Source: Verrucomicrobiales bacterium
GTDB lineage: Bacteria; Verrucomicrobiota; Verrucomicrobiia; Verrucomicrobiales; DEV007
Length of the DNA stretch: 51,102 nt
Assembly (NCBI GenBank): GCA_029213065.1
Contig: JARGPH010000016.1
Coordinates: 1 to 51,102 of the forward strand
Reading direction: 5' to 3'
Shown here piece after piece: positions 34,271 through 42,732 of this stretch; within the stretch, counting starts at the first letter, position 1; every line of letters begins with the position of its first letter. The notes beneath the pieces are model-generated. The model was not told the origin of the DNA and searched no databases. It was given only the letters and a program-made list of their open reading frames with translations. The translations under genes were made by a program, and so were the position numbers.

Positions 34271-35695
34271 TCATGCCAGAATCGGCTTAATCAAATGGCC
34301 GAAAACATCGGTCAGTCGGAAATCTCTCCCCTGAAAGCGATAGGTCAGTTTTTTATGATCAACCCCTAACAGGTGCAACATCGTCGCGTGCAAATCGTGC
34401 ACGTGAACGGGGTCCTCCACCGCCGCGTAGCCGAGTTCATCCGTCGCCCCGTGCGTAACGCCACCTTTGATGCCGCCCCCGCAAAGGAACATCGAAAACG
34501 CATTGATGTGATGATCCCTGCCACTTCCCTGCGCCATCGGAGTCCGTCCGAATTCTCCGCCGAAGATAATCAGGGTGTCGTCGAGCATTCCCCTCTCTTT
34601 CAAATCCCGAATCAAGGCAGCGGTTCCCTGATCGACAATCGCAGCGGTCTTCTTAAACTTATCCTCAATCGCACCGTGATGATCCCATCCTCGATGGTAG
34701 AGCTGAATAAACCGGACATCCCGCTCCGCGAGACGACGTGCCAACAAACAGTTCGCGGCAAAACTGCCATCCCCGGGAGTGCAGCCATACATCTCCAGCG
34801 TCTTCGCTGATTCCGCGCTCACATCCATGAGACCGGGAACAGACGCCTGCATTTTAAAAGCCATTTCATACTGGGCAATACGCCCCTCAATCTCCGGATC
34901 AAGGCGACGCTCCCCGAGAAGTCGATTCAGCTGATTCACCGTATCGACAACCCCTCGCTGCGCCTCCCGCGTCACTCCGGCAGGATTGTTTACGTAATGA
35001 ACTGCATCCCCTTTCGATTGAAACTGCACCCCCTGATGCCGACTCGGCAAAAAGCCGTTATTCCACTGACGCGATGAAATCGGCTGCCCCTGGCCTCCAC
35101 CTTCACTCGTCAAAACGACGAAGCCGGGGAGGTCTTGTGATTCCGAACCGATCCCGTAATTCACCCACGCCCCCATGCTGGGACGTCCCGGGATGATCGA
35201 GCCGGTGTTCATGAAGGTGTGCGCCGGATCGTGATTGATCTGCTCGGTCTGCATCGACCGAATGATCGCAATCTCATCGGCAACCGATCCAATATGAGGA
35301 AACACTTCACTGATCTCCTGCCCCGACTCGCCCCACTTTTTAAAACCGTAACGCGGCCCCATGCACTTGAGCTTTCCCGCGCTCTTCTGGAGCTGCGCCA
35401 ACTGCTGCCCCTCCGTAAACGATGCCGGCATCGGCTTCCCGTCGAGTTCCGCCAGCTTCGGTTTGTAATCAAAACTCTCAAGATGTGACTGACCTCCCGC
35501 CATACACAAATGAATGACGCGCTTCACCTTCACCGGTCGATGCCGCGTTTCGCCGAGCACGCCTCCCACACTCGACTGCCCAAACAGATTCTGCTGCCCA
35601 CCTAACAAACCAGCCATCGATAGCGCACCGATCCCTGAAAAAGAGTTCTGCAAAAAGGTGCGTCGCTTCAGCTGATCGATTGTTTCAAAATTCAT
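34271..35695 (-). CDS. DUF1501 protein with twin-arginine signal
   Basis: A 474-residue protein from the ATG at 35695; the 15 upstream in-frame codons lie in the hairpin region and are excluded. Its N-terminus LKRRTFLQNSFSGIGALSMA is a Tat signal. The DUF1501 (alkaline-phosphatase-like sulfatase fold) body has RVIHLCMAGGQSHLESFDYK, FVVLTSEGGGQGQPIS, DVRFIQLYHRGWDHHG and LIIFGGEFGRTPMAQGSGRD followed by HHINAFSMFLCGGGI. Members are exported and usually encoded with PSD1 proteins as here, the pair probably acting together on extracellular polysaccharide or a cell-envelope component; biochemical activity is not established. Gap to the upstream PSD1 gene is 99 bases and includes a strong hairpin. 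Confidence 0.93.
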   Translation of the reverse strand: MNFETIDQLKRRTFLQNSFSGIGALSMAGLLGGQQNLFGQSSVGGVLGETRHRPVKVKRVIHLCMAGGQSHLESFDYKPKLAELDGKPMPASFTEGQQLAQLQKSAGKLKCMGPRYGFKKWGESGQEISEVFPHIGSVADEIAIIRSMQTEQINHDPAHTFMNTGSIIPGRPSMGAWVNYGIGSESQDLPGFVVLTSEGGGQGQPISSRQWNNGFLPSRHQGVQFQSKGDAVHYVNNPAGVTREAQRGVVDTVNQLNRLLGERRLDPEIEGRIAQYEMAFKMQASVPGLMDVSAESAKTLEMYGCTPGDGSFAANCLLARRLAERDVRFIQLYHRGWDHHGAIEDKFKKTAAIVDQGTAALIRDLKERGMLDDTLIIFGGEFGRTPMAQGSGRDHHINAFSMFLCGGGIKGGVTHGATDELGYAAVEDPVHVHDLHATMLHLLGVDHKKLTYRFQGRDFRLTDVFGHLIKPILA

Positions 35696-35713
35696 GATAT
35701 AAAGAGTATTGGG

Positions 35714-35789
35714 GAACCACGGATGGACGCTGATGAGCACGGATCAGATCAAATCTGTTTCTATCTAAAGCCGCGTCCATCCGTGGTTC
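35714..35789. repeat. Perfect 17-bp inverted repeat between PSD1 and DUF1501 genes
   Basis: GAACCACGGATGGACGC (35714-35730) pairs without mismatch with GCGTCCATCCGTGGTTC (35773-35789), loop 42 bases containing GAGCACGGATCAGATC-like stutter. It is the ACGGATGGAC intergenic motif common in Verrucomicrobiota and relatives. It fills the gap between two co-oriented genes and may end part of the transcript or stabilise the ends of one mRNA; there is no T tract in the minus direction. Confidence 0.7.
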
Positions 35790-35794
35790 ATTTT

Positions 35795-38700
35795 TCAGTA
35801 TCGGGTAATCACTTCCTGAAGGTTCAAAAGACTGCGAGCCACCGAAGTCCTCGCCGCCAGTTCAATCCGGTTCACACCTGCGGGAATCTCTTTCATCCCC
35901 ACTTCGAGAAGACCATCGGCATAATTCGGCTCTGCTTGAAAACGCTTCAGCTCGGAATCATAGAGCTTTGTCAGGGCAGCCATCTCCTCCGGCTCAGCCT
36001 CCCGCGTGAGGACCCGCTGAAACATCGCCGGTATCGTCTCCGAAGAAGCCGCGAGCGCCTTCGCTGCTTCCACAAAAGTGGGATCATTGAGCAACACGAG
36101 CGCCTGCAGAGGTGTGCTCGAGATATCCCGCTTCACCGAGCACTCTTCACGCGACGGGGCATCGAACGCCCGCATCGCCGGATGGAGAAAGGTGCGCTGC
36201 CAGTGCGTGTAAACCCCGCGCCGATACTGCTCATCATTCATATCCGCTTGATAGGTTCGCTTTGGAAAATTGAGGTGCTGGTAGTAACCTGCCGGCTGAT
36301 AGGGGTGCGCACTCCGTCCCCCGATCGCAGGATTCAACAAACCGCTCACCGCGAGGGCATTGTCCCGCACCAACTCCGCCGGCAACCGAATTCCGGACTG
36401 CCGGGCAAGGAGACGATTATAGGGATCACGCTCCTGCAACGCCGGGTGGCTCTTCGAACTCTGCCGGTAGGTTTCAGAAAGAACGATTCGCTTCACGAGC
36501 GCTTTCATATCCCATCCGCTTTCAATAAATCCGCCAGCCAGCGAATCGAGCAACTCGGGATGTGTCGGCCATCCCCCCTGCGATCCAAGGTCTTCGGGAG
36601 CACTGGAAATCCCCTTCCCGAAAAACCGGGCCCAGAGCCGGTTCACGAAAGTCCGCGAGGTAAGCGGGTTCTCCGCTGATACCAACCACCTCGCGAGATC
36701 GAGTCGTGTCAGCTCGCCCTCTTCATGGGCAGGCAGAAAATGGGGCGTTCCCGGTTGGACCACTTCACCCGACTTGTCCATCCAATTGCCGCGTGCCAGA
36801 ATTCGAATCTCACGCCGCTTCGCCGACACCGTTGCCGGAAGCGTCCGTATCCTTGATCTGATTCCGGCAAGCGCTCCCTCATGTTCGTGAATCGTATTTC
36901 GAATCGACGCCAACTCCGGAGCGACGGTCCGGTAATGCTCAAGAATTTCCTTTTCGTCAGAGGCAGTCCGATCCGCTTCCGCTTTTGACAAAATTCTGCT
37001 CAATGATTCAGAAAAATCGCCCCACTGATACGTTTCATTCTCCGTTGAAAGCCCCGACTGATCCCACCACACTTTTCCGCCGAACTGGGTGAAAGCGAAT
37101 TGCGACAACTGATCCCCTGTCTTCAAACCGAGGTTCTTCACCGGAACCTCAAGCCGCACCCACTTGCCCGTTTCAGGTAGCTCACCGGCTCGAAAATGCG
37201 ACGGCCCCTCAGTGTCCTTTCCGAAAGGGATATCGTCTTTCCCCCACCAGGCGCGATGCGACCACCCGCCTTTGGCATGATGAAATTGCAGCATGACCTG
37301 ACTCGGCGGATTCTTCGGATCGAGAAAGACATAGGCATAGAGAGAGTCCCCGTCTGAGATTTCGAGAGGATCGCCCTTTCCTTTCCCGATGTGCTGAACG
37401 AGCGCTTTTGCCTCCTGCACCCGCGAGACGCCGCCATCAAAAACCTCGCCCTTTTCAGGCCCGACAAAGGTCCATCCCTTCGTATCAATATTTCGCTTCT
37501 CACCACGCTCGCTGATGATGACGTAATCAACCGGACCGCCTTTCTGCATCGAGACGCGCTGTTCAGCGGCCCACTCTCTCGCGGCGGCCTCAAGCTCCGG
37601 AGTCGTTACTTTAAACTTCGCCCGCTCGTCGGCCAATTTTCCCTCAAGCGCTTCCAGTTGCTCCGCCTCTTCATCGCTCGGGACCGAAAGAATGGGCCCG
37701 CGCTTCCCAAACTTTATACCCGAAGCCTCGTAGGGCTTGATGTCTTCCTGAAAGCTGCCATCGCCCGTCCAGGCTCCCTTCTCCAGAATATCGGCAAAGA
37801 AGGCCGCGAACTGATAAAAGTCTTTAGTGGTGTAGGGATCAAATTTGTGATCATGACATTCCGCACAGGCCAGGGTCGCGCCCAGCCAGGTCGTTGTCGT
37901 CGTGCGGACCCGCTCGGCCTGATACTTCGCGAGGTATTCCGCATTCTGAATTCCGCCCTCCTCACTGCTCTGCCCGAGCCGATTGAAAACCGCCGCCACC
38001 TTCTGCTGGAGCGTCGCATCAGGCAGCAAATCCCCCGCGATCTGCTCGATCGTGAATTGATCAAACGACATGTTCGCATTGAACGCATTGATGACCCAGT
38101 CGCGGTAGGCCGAAACCTCAATGAGCTGATCACCATGATACCCGACCGTGTCCGCATAGCGCACCGCATCGAGCCACTCAATTGCCATCCGCTCTCCGAA
38201 ATGTGGTGAGGCGAGAAGCTCATCCACGTATCCATCGAGCCCGATTTCATCGAACCGCTTTGCATCCTCAACCGTCGGAGGAATCCCCGTGATATCAAAA
38301 TGCAAGCGGCGCAGGAGGGTAACCGGCTCAGCGGGTGCCGAACGCTTCAACCCTTCAGCGGAAAGCCGCGCCTCAACAAGCTCATCAATCGATCGGGTCG
38401 CAGCGTCCGTACTAACCGGCAGGTAGGCCCAATGCGCCTCGTATTCTGCACCTTCTTCAATCCACCGAGCGATGAGCTCCCGCTCCGCCTTCGAGAGATG
38501 CTTGTTAGAGTCCGGCGGAGGCATCAACTCATCCTCGTCGTCTGAATTGACCCTCCAATAAACTTCACTCCCCTTGAGATCGCCGGGAACGATCGATTCC
38601 TCAGCTAGAGCCCCCTCCCGCGTATCGAGGCGAATATCCGCTTCCCGTGTGTTTTTGTCAGGCCCATGACAATGAAAACACTTATCTGAAAGGATCGGCC

Positions 38701-38800
38701 GGATATCGCGATTAAAGGACAGCTTCTCTTCCGACTGGCCGGCCTGAACCAACAGTGCCGCAGCAATAGCAAATTGAGTTAATAGTAATCGCTTCATCAT
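35795..38800 (-). CDS. PSD1 protein: cytochrome c, DUF1549 and DUF1553 domains
   Basis: A 1001-residue exported protein. Signal peptide about 1-22 (KRLLLTQFAIAAALLVQAGQ). A PSCyt1 heme domain follows with C41-x-x-C44-H45 (KCFHCHG) and the candidate Met ligand in ELMPPPDS. DUF1549 spans about 130-345 and holds a second CxxCH, CAECHDHKFDP (C312, C315, H316). A middle section (about 385-620) looks like an inserted beta-rich lectin-like domain (FHHAKGGWSHRAWWGKDDIP, WWDQSGLSTENETYQWGDFS). DUF1553 closes the protein (RFFGKGISSAPEDLGSQGGW, YRQSSKSHP, ARQSGIRLPAELVRDNALAV). It is upstream of, and probably co-transcribed with, the DUF1501 gene. Role proposed for such pairs: extracellular redox or polymer processing; unproven. 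Confidence 0.93.
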   Translation of the reverse strand: MMKRLLLTQFAIAAALLVQAGQSEEKLSFNRDIRPILSDKCFHCHGPDKNTREADIRLDTREGALAEESIVPGDLKGSEVYWRVNSDDEDELMPPPDSNKHLSKAERELIARWIEEGAEYEAHWAYLPVSTDAATRSIDELVEARLSAEGLKRSAPAEPVTLLRRLHFDITGIPPTVEDAKRFDEIGLDGYVDELLASPHFGERMAIEWLDAVRYADTVGYHGDQLIEVSAYRDWVINAFNANMSFDQFTIEQIAGDLLPDATLQQKVAAVFNRLGQSSEEGGIQNAEYLAKYQAERVRTTTTTWLGATLACAECHDHKFDPYTTKDFYQFAAFFADILEKGAWTGDGSFQEDIKPYEASGIKFGKRGPILSVPSDEEAEQLEALEGKLADERAKFKVTTPELEAAAREWAAEQRVSMQKGGPVDYVIISERGEKRNIDTKGWTFVGPEKGEVFDGGVSRVQEAKALVQHIGKGKGDPLEISDGDSLYAYVFLDPKNPPSQVMLQFHHAKGGWSHRAWWGKDDIPFGKDTEGPSHFRAGELPETGKWVRLEVPVKNLGLKTGDQLSQFAFTQFGGKVWWDQSGLSTENETYQWGDFSESLSRILSKAEADRTASDEKEILEHYRTVAPELASIRNTIHEHEGALAGIRSRIRTLPATVSAKRREIRILARGNWMDKSGEVVQPGTPHFLPAHEEGELTRLDLARWLVSAENPLTSRTFVNRLWARFFGKGISSAPEDLGSQGGWPTHPELLDSLAGGFIESGWDMKALVKRIVLSETYRQSSKSHPALQERDPYNRLLARQSGIRLPAELVRDNALAVSGLLNPAIGGRSAHPYQPAGYYQHLNFPKRTYQADMNDEQYRRGVYTHWQRTFLHPAMRAFDAPSREECSVKRDISSTPLQALVLLNDPTFVEAAKALAASSETIPAMFQRVLTREAEPEEMAALTKLYDSELKRFQAEPNYADGLLEVGMKEIPAGVNRIELAARTSVARSLLNLQEVITRY

Positions 38801-38877
38801 CGGATATCCTTCAGGATCTTAATCTAATTTCTGACACGACCTCAAGAGTGACCATTGGCGCAAAACACCGAAGAAAT

Positions 38878-39153
38878 ATGGCAAAAAAGCGTAAGATCGA
38901 TGATGACGACCTGAGCGGACCGGCTCTGATCAAGGAAACCTCACGTCGCATTCGCCTCGCTCGAACCCATTGGGACGCGCACCGCAACGGGATCGCCCGC
39001 CTCGAACGCGAGCGTGCCCTCAAGCTCTACAACCGCCTATCAAAGATGGAAAAAGAACAGATCCCACAGGTTCTCCGGGTCTGGCTCCGCTACCGCAGCG
39101 AAAAGTATTTCGGCGATCATCGGACCCCACCGGGGAAAAAGGGGCGTAAGTGA
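38878..39153 (+). CDS. Small basic conserved hypothetical protein
   Basis: A 91-residue highly charged protein from the ATG at 38878 (AKKRKIDDDDLSGPALIKET, then RLARTHWDAHRNGIARLERE); the in-frame ATG at 38848 adds 10 codons and is less likely. No signal peptide or membrane helix. Helical, basic at both ends (RTPPGKKGRK), so RNA or DNA binding is possible. It is divergent from the PSD1 gene (78 bases) and convergent with the sulfatase, separated from it by repeat copy B. Codon use is typical of the window, which supports a real gene. Confidence 0.65.
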   Translation: MAKKRKIDDDDLSGPALIKETSRRIRLARTHWDAHRNGIARLERERALKLYNRLSKMEKEQIPQVLRVWLRYRSEKYFGDHRTPPGKKGRK

Positions 39154-39211
39154 AGGCACCCCGCCAGCGCTCACAAAAACCCATCTTAGAAAAATCGCTT
39201 CCCGCCAATCC

Positions 39212-39247
39212 AACCCTGTTAAGTCATTGACCTGAGAGGGTTAAGTC
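39212..39247. repeat. Palindromic repeat copy B
   Basis: AACCCT (39212-39217) pairs with AGGGTT (39237-39242) around a loop containing GTTAAGTCATTGACC; GGTTAAGTC recurs at 39240-39248. Compared with copy A (12510-12540) the loop TTAAGTC-nn-TGACC is kept but the two complementary arms are exchanged. It lies 5 bases downstream of the sulfatase stop codon. Confidence 0.6.
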
Positions 39248-39252
39248 GCCTC

Positions 39253-40758
39253 CTATTCTTTGACCGCCAAATCATCGAGCAGCTTCACCGGAAAATCTTC
39301 CGAGACGACTCGCTCTGAAACCATGAGCCCCTCGATCTTTTTAACAATGTCAGGATTATCAGCGGCAACGTTTTTTGATTCCGAAGGATCTTTCAAGAGG
39401 TCATAGAGTTCGACATCGAGTGGGTCAGTCGCCTTCTTGTATCGCTTCGACGGAATCAGACCGGTGCGAATCCCCTTCCACTGATTGCCGAGCCAGACGG
39501 ACTGCTGCCCCCCGTAGCCGTGAAACTCACGGTAGAGAAAGTCCCGCTCGCCGAGATCTTCCCCGAGGAGTGTTTTCGCGATGCTGATCCCGTCAATGTT
39601 CTCCGGCGTTTTTTCAGGGTCGCCGATCAAATCGAGCATCGTCGGCATCCAGTCCTCAAATCCCGTCACGAAATCGGTGACACTTCCCGGCTTCACTTTC
39701 CCGGGCCACTTCACGATCTGCGGTACGCGGATGCCCCCTTCGTAGAGTTCCCCCTTGAGCCCTCTCAGCTCGCCTACGCTGTTGAAAAATTCGTAGTCAA
39801 CTTCATCGCCGAGGTGCGTGGTGCCATTGTCAGAGGTGAAGACAACGATGGTGTTTTCCGCGAGTCCCAGCTCTTCAACGAGATCGAGGACGCGACCCAC
39901 GTAGGTATCGAGCTGAGTAATCATCGCGGCGTAGGCTGCGCGTGGCGTGAAATGCGGCGTGTAGCCGGCCCTCTCTCTCGTGAAAGGAGGATCAGTCCAC
40001 TTTTCATCGAGGTAGGGTTTTAGATTCTCGTCAGGAATATGCAAAGCAACATGGGGAATCAGACTCGGGTAATAGAGAAAGAACGGCTTCTCTTTGTTCG
40101 CTTTGATAAAGTTGAGCGCCTGCTCGTTGACGTGATCTGCGGCATAGTCCTGCCCTTTGAAAGGATCGTAGCTCTTCGGGTCAAGAGGATCGGCCCCCTC
40201 GGCAAGCCCGGAATGGCCCGGAACCGGTGGATCGTTAGCGAGAGGAAACTTCGTCTCATCGCTCCAGATAAATTCAGGATAATAAGAATGGGCGTGGGAC
40301 TGACAGTTGAAGCCAAAGAACCGGTCGAAGCCCTGATCCATCGGATTCCCTTCCGACCAGATATTTCCAAGCCCCCACTTCCCGAAAGAGCCGCAGGTGT
40401 AGCCTTCCGCCTGGAGCAATTCAGCGATCGTGACATCGGACGACTCGAGAGGGAACTGTCCCTCCGGTTCAAAACCTCCGCGATTGTTCCGGACACGGGC
40501 CTTTCCCGGGTGCATCCCCGTCATCAAAACACAGCGAGAGGGAGCACAAACCGGACTGCCCGAATACGCACGGGTGAAGCGCATCCCCTCTCCTGCGAGC
40601 TGGTCAATCCGCGGTGTTTTGATTTTCTCCTGTCCGTAGCATCCCAACTCCCGGTATCCGAGGTCATCCGCAAGGATGAAAATAATGTTAGGCTTTTCAG
40701 CGGCACCGGCCCACAGCACCGGGACGGCGAAAATCAGAGCGAATAGGAGTTTTCTCAT
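39253..40758 (-). CDS. Type I sulfatase (arylsulfatase family)
   Basis: A 501-residue secreted sulfatase from the ATG at 40758 (MRKLLFALIFAVPVLWAGA signal, cut before AEKPN). Metal site PNIIFILADDLGYRELGCYG; active site VCAPSRCVLMTGMHPG, the C-x-P-S-R cysteine being converted to formylglycine. Other conserved blocks are SFGKWGLGNIWSEGNPMDQG, FFLYYPSLIPHVALHIPDEN and VVFTSDNGTTHLGDEVDYEF. This is the arylsulfatase A-like branch, unlike the iduronate-type sulfatase at 10917. Substrate unknown. It is divergent from the CvfB-like gene 113 bases away. Neither sulfatase has an active-site-complete FGE beside it. Confidence 0.93.
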   Translation of the reverse strand: MRKLLFALIFAVPVLWAGAAEKPNIIFILADDLGYRELGCYGQEKIKTPRIDQLAGEGMRFTRAYSGSPVCAPSRCVLMTGMHPGKARVRNNRGGFEPEGQFPLESSDVTIAELLQAEGYTCGSFGKWGLGNIWSEGNPMDQGFDRFFGFNCQSHAHSYYPEFIWSDETKFPLANDPPVPGHSGLAEGADPLDPKSYDPFKGQDYAADHVNEQALNFIKANKEKPFFLYYPSLIPHVALHIPDENLKPYLDEKWTDPPFTRERAGYTPHFTPRAAYAAMITQLDTYVGRVLDLVEELGLAENTIVVFTSDNGTTHLGDEVDYEFFNSVGELRGLKGELYEGGIRVPQIVKWPGKVKPGSVTDFVTGFEDWMPTMLDLIGDPEKTPENIDGISIAKTLLGEDLGERDFLYREFHGYGGQQSVWLGNQWKGIRTGLIPSKRYKKATDPLDVELYDLLKDPSESKNVAADNPDIVKKIEGLMVSERVVSEDFPVKLLDDLAVKE

Positions 40759-40871
40759 CCTTCCGATCAAAGCGGTCGGGCCATCCCGAGTAAAGAATCA
40801 TTCCAGCGCGATTCAGTGATCTATCCCGCAAAAATACGAGCAAACTCGAAGGATGCTGATAGAATGGCCGC

Positions 40872-41705
40872 ATGGCTCAACTTGGCAAAACCAACCAGCT
40901 CATGATCGTCCGCTACGCCGATCAGGGACTCTATCTCGATGCCGGCAATCTGGGGGAAATCCTGCTTCCAAACGCCGAAGCTCCCGAAGACGTCGAACCC
41001 GGCGAGGAAATCATGGTTTTCCTCTATCGCGATTCAGAGGATCGGCTCGTCGCGACCCAGAAGATACCCAACGCCGAAGTTGACGAATTTGCGAAAATGA
41101 AGGTGATCGACGCCCACCCCAAGATCGGCGCCTTCCTCGACTGGGGCCTCCCCAAAGACCTTCTTCTTCCCTTCGATGAGCAAACCGGCCCCGCCCGTGA
41201 AGGACAAAGTGTCGTAGTCCGCGTCATTCTCGACGAGAAGACGGACCGCATCATCGCAACGATGAAGCTGGGCCGCTACCTCGATCAGACTCTCCCCAGA
41301 TTTGAGCGCGGCGAGAAGGTAACCATCATGATCACCGAGAAAACGCCCCTCGGTTACAATGCGATGGTGAACTGGACGCATCGCGGCCTCCTCCACGAAA
41401 GCGAAATCCACCGGGCGATCAATCCCGGGGACGAATTCGAAGGCTGGGTCAAAGAAGTCCGCGAAGGCTTCAAGATTGACCTGACCCTGAGCCCGGTTGG
41501 CTACGGTCGCGTCACGGGACTCTCCGGACAAATCATCGACGCGCTCAAGGCCAACGGAGGCCGCCTCGAAATCGGAGACAAGAGTTCGCCCGAAGCGATT
41601 CGCCAGCAGTTTGAAACGAGCAAGAAGGCCTTCAAGCAGGCCGTCGGGGCGCTCTACAAAAAACGGATCATCAAGGTGAACCCGGATTCGATCGAGTTGC
41701 TGTAA
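40872..41705 (+). CDS. S1-like RNA-binding protein, CvfB family
   Basis: A 277-residue cytoplasmic protein. Tandem OB-fold/S1-like domains are visible: NQLMIVRYADQGLYLDAGNL, GAFLDWGLPKDLLLPFDEQT and EKTPLGYNAMVNWTHRGLLH with ESEIHRAINPGDEFEGWVK, then a C-terminal winged helix (SSPEAIRQQFETSKKAFKQA, VGALYKKRIIKV). This matches CvfB/YitL proteins, which bind RNA and affect virulence-gene or ribosome-related expression in Firmicutes; the role here is unknown. It converges with the lipid kinase gene, with 21 bases between stops. Confidence 0.88.
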   Translation: MAQLGKTNQLMIVRYADQGLYLDAGNLGEILLPNAEAPEDVEPGEEIMVFLYRDSEDRLVATQKIPNAEVDEFAKMKVIDAHPKIGAFLDWGLPKDLLLPFDEQTGPAREGQSVVVRVILDEKTDRIIATMKLGRYLDQTLPRFERGEKVTIMITEKTPLGYNAMVNWTHRGLLHESEIHRAINPGDEFEGWVKEVREGFKIDLTLSPVGYGRVTGLSGQIIDALKANGGRLEIGDKSSPEAIRQQFETSKKAFKQAVGALYKKRIIKVNPDSIELL

Positions 41706-41726
41706 CAGCCGTGTCCCGCCCAACCG

Positions 41727-42653
41727 CTACAAAACCAGCGGAAAACTCTTCGCGACGACCGAGAATTCGAACTCAACCGGCCCTTCATTCTCTCTCGCAA
41801 CCGGCTCGCCGTCGGTCTCAAGGCTCACCGGTGATTTGAAGCAAAAGCGGACCCGCTTCGCCGCGAAGCTTTCCGCTCCGGGAAACGTTTCAATTTTCCC
41901 GGAATACAGTTTTCCGCTCTGCAAAATCAGCGGCAGCTTCCGCCGTCCTGTGATCAAAGTGACGCGCAACAATCCGTCATTCAGTTCGGCGAGCGGAGCC
42001 CACTGCATCCCTCCGCCACTATAGCGCCCGTTGCAGACAAATCCGTTGAGCAACTCTGTCTCGCGGGTCTGCGTGGCACCCTCTACATCCTCCCACATCA
42101 CCGTAACCTCACGCGGCTCAAAGGCGATCAGGGAACGCAGCGTGTGATAGAAATAAGCCGCCGCGCCCTTCTGGAACGACGACGCTTTCAATCGTCCTAA
42201 CATGTCTCCCGCAAGCCCTACCGAGGAAATATTGATGAAGGTCCGCTCCATGTGGTGGTTATCCCTGACAAGCGCAGAATCAATACGAGTGAACCGGTTC
42301 TCCACGAGGGCTTCTTCGTAGTTTTCACTCGCCGCAGTGACGCTTTTATAAAAGTCGCCGCCGGTTCCCAAATTGATAATTCCCAGCGGGACATCGTCTC
42401 GAATCAGCTTTCCCTCGTGCCAGTAACCCCGCGCCGCCTCGTTGATCGAGCCGTCGCCTCCCGCGACCAGAATTTGATCCGCGGTTCGATTCCGAAGCAC
42501 TTTCGTGACTTCGCGGGTTGCGTCTCCGGGACCGGTCGTGTGGTAGACCTCAAACGCCCCGAGCAATTCCTTCCACTTCGCTTTTTGCGCGACAAAGGTC
42601 TTTTTCGCGGCGCCGTGTCGGCTCGCCGGGTTGAGGATAATGAGTCGTCTCAT
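41727..42653 (-). CDS. Diacylglycerol/lipid kinase family protein
   Basis: A 308-residue protein from the ATG at 42653 (RRLIILNPASRHGAAKKTF). The nucleotide-binding motif GGDGSINE is at 65-72, with LGIINLGTGGDFYKS following, as in diacylglycerol and sphingosine kinases (DAGK catalytic domain). The C-terminal beta domain has GFVCNGRYSGGGMQWAPLAE and LNDGLLRVTLITGRRKLPLI, then SLETDGEPV. It probably phosphorylates a lipid or, as in YegS, a membrane-linked alcohol, in membrane lipid recycling. It starts 79 bases from the divergent hydrolase gene. Confidence 0.92.
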   Translation of the reverse strand: MRRLIILNPASRHGAAKKTFVAQKAKWKELLGAFEVYHTTGPGDATREVTKVLRNRTADQILVAGGDGSINEAARGYWHEGKLIRDDVPLGIINLGTGGDFYKSVTAASENYEEALVENRFTRIDSALVRDNHHMERTFINISSVGLAGDMLGRLKASSFQKGAAAYFYHTLRSLIAFEPREVTVMWEDVEGATQTRETELLNGFVCNGRYSGGGMQWAPLAELNDGLLRVTLITGRRKLPLILQSGKLYSGKIETFPGAESFAAKRVRFCFKSPVSLETDGEPVARENEGPVEFEFSVVAKSFPLVL

Positions 42654-42732
42654 CGTGAATACGTGCTTGGCAGAGGGGGCAGACTGCCACATCTTTTTAA
42701 CTCACTTCATTTCTAATTTCCAACCTATTTCC

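Noticed and set aside
35723-36679. Open plus-strand frame of 318 codons starting in the hairpin
   Set aside because: Antisense to the PSD1 gene; the start lies in the inverted repeat and the product is arginine/proline-rich without motifs.
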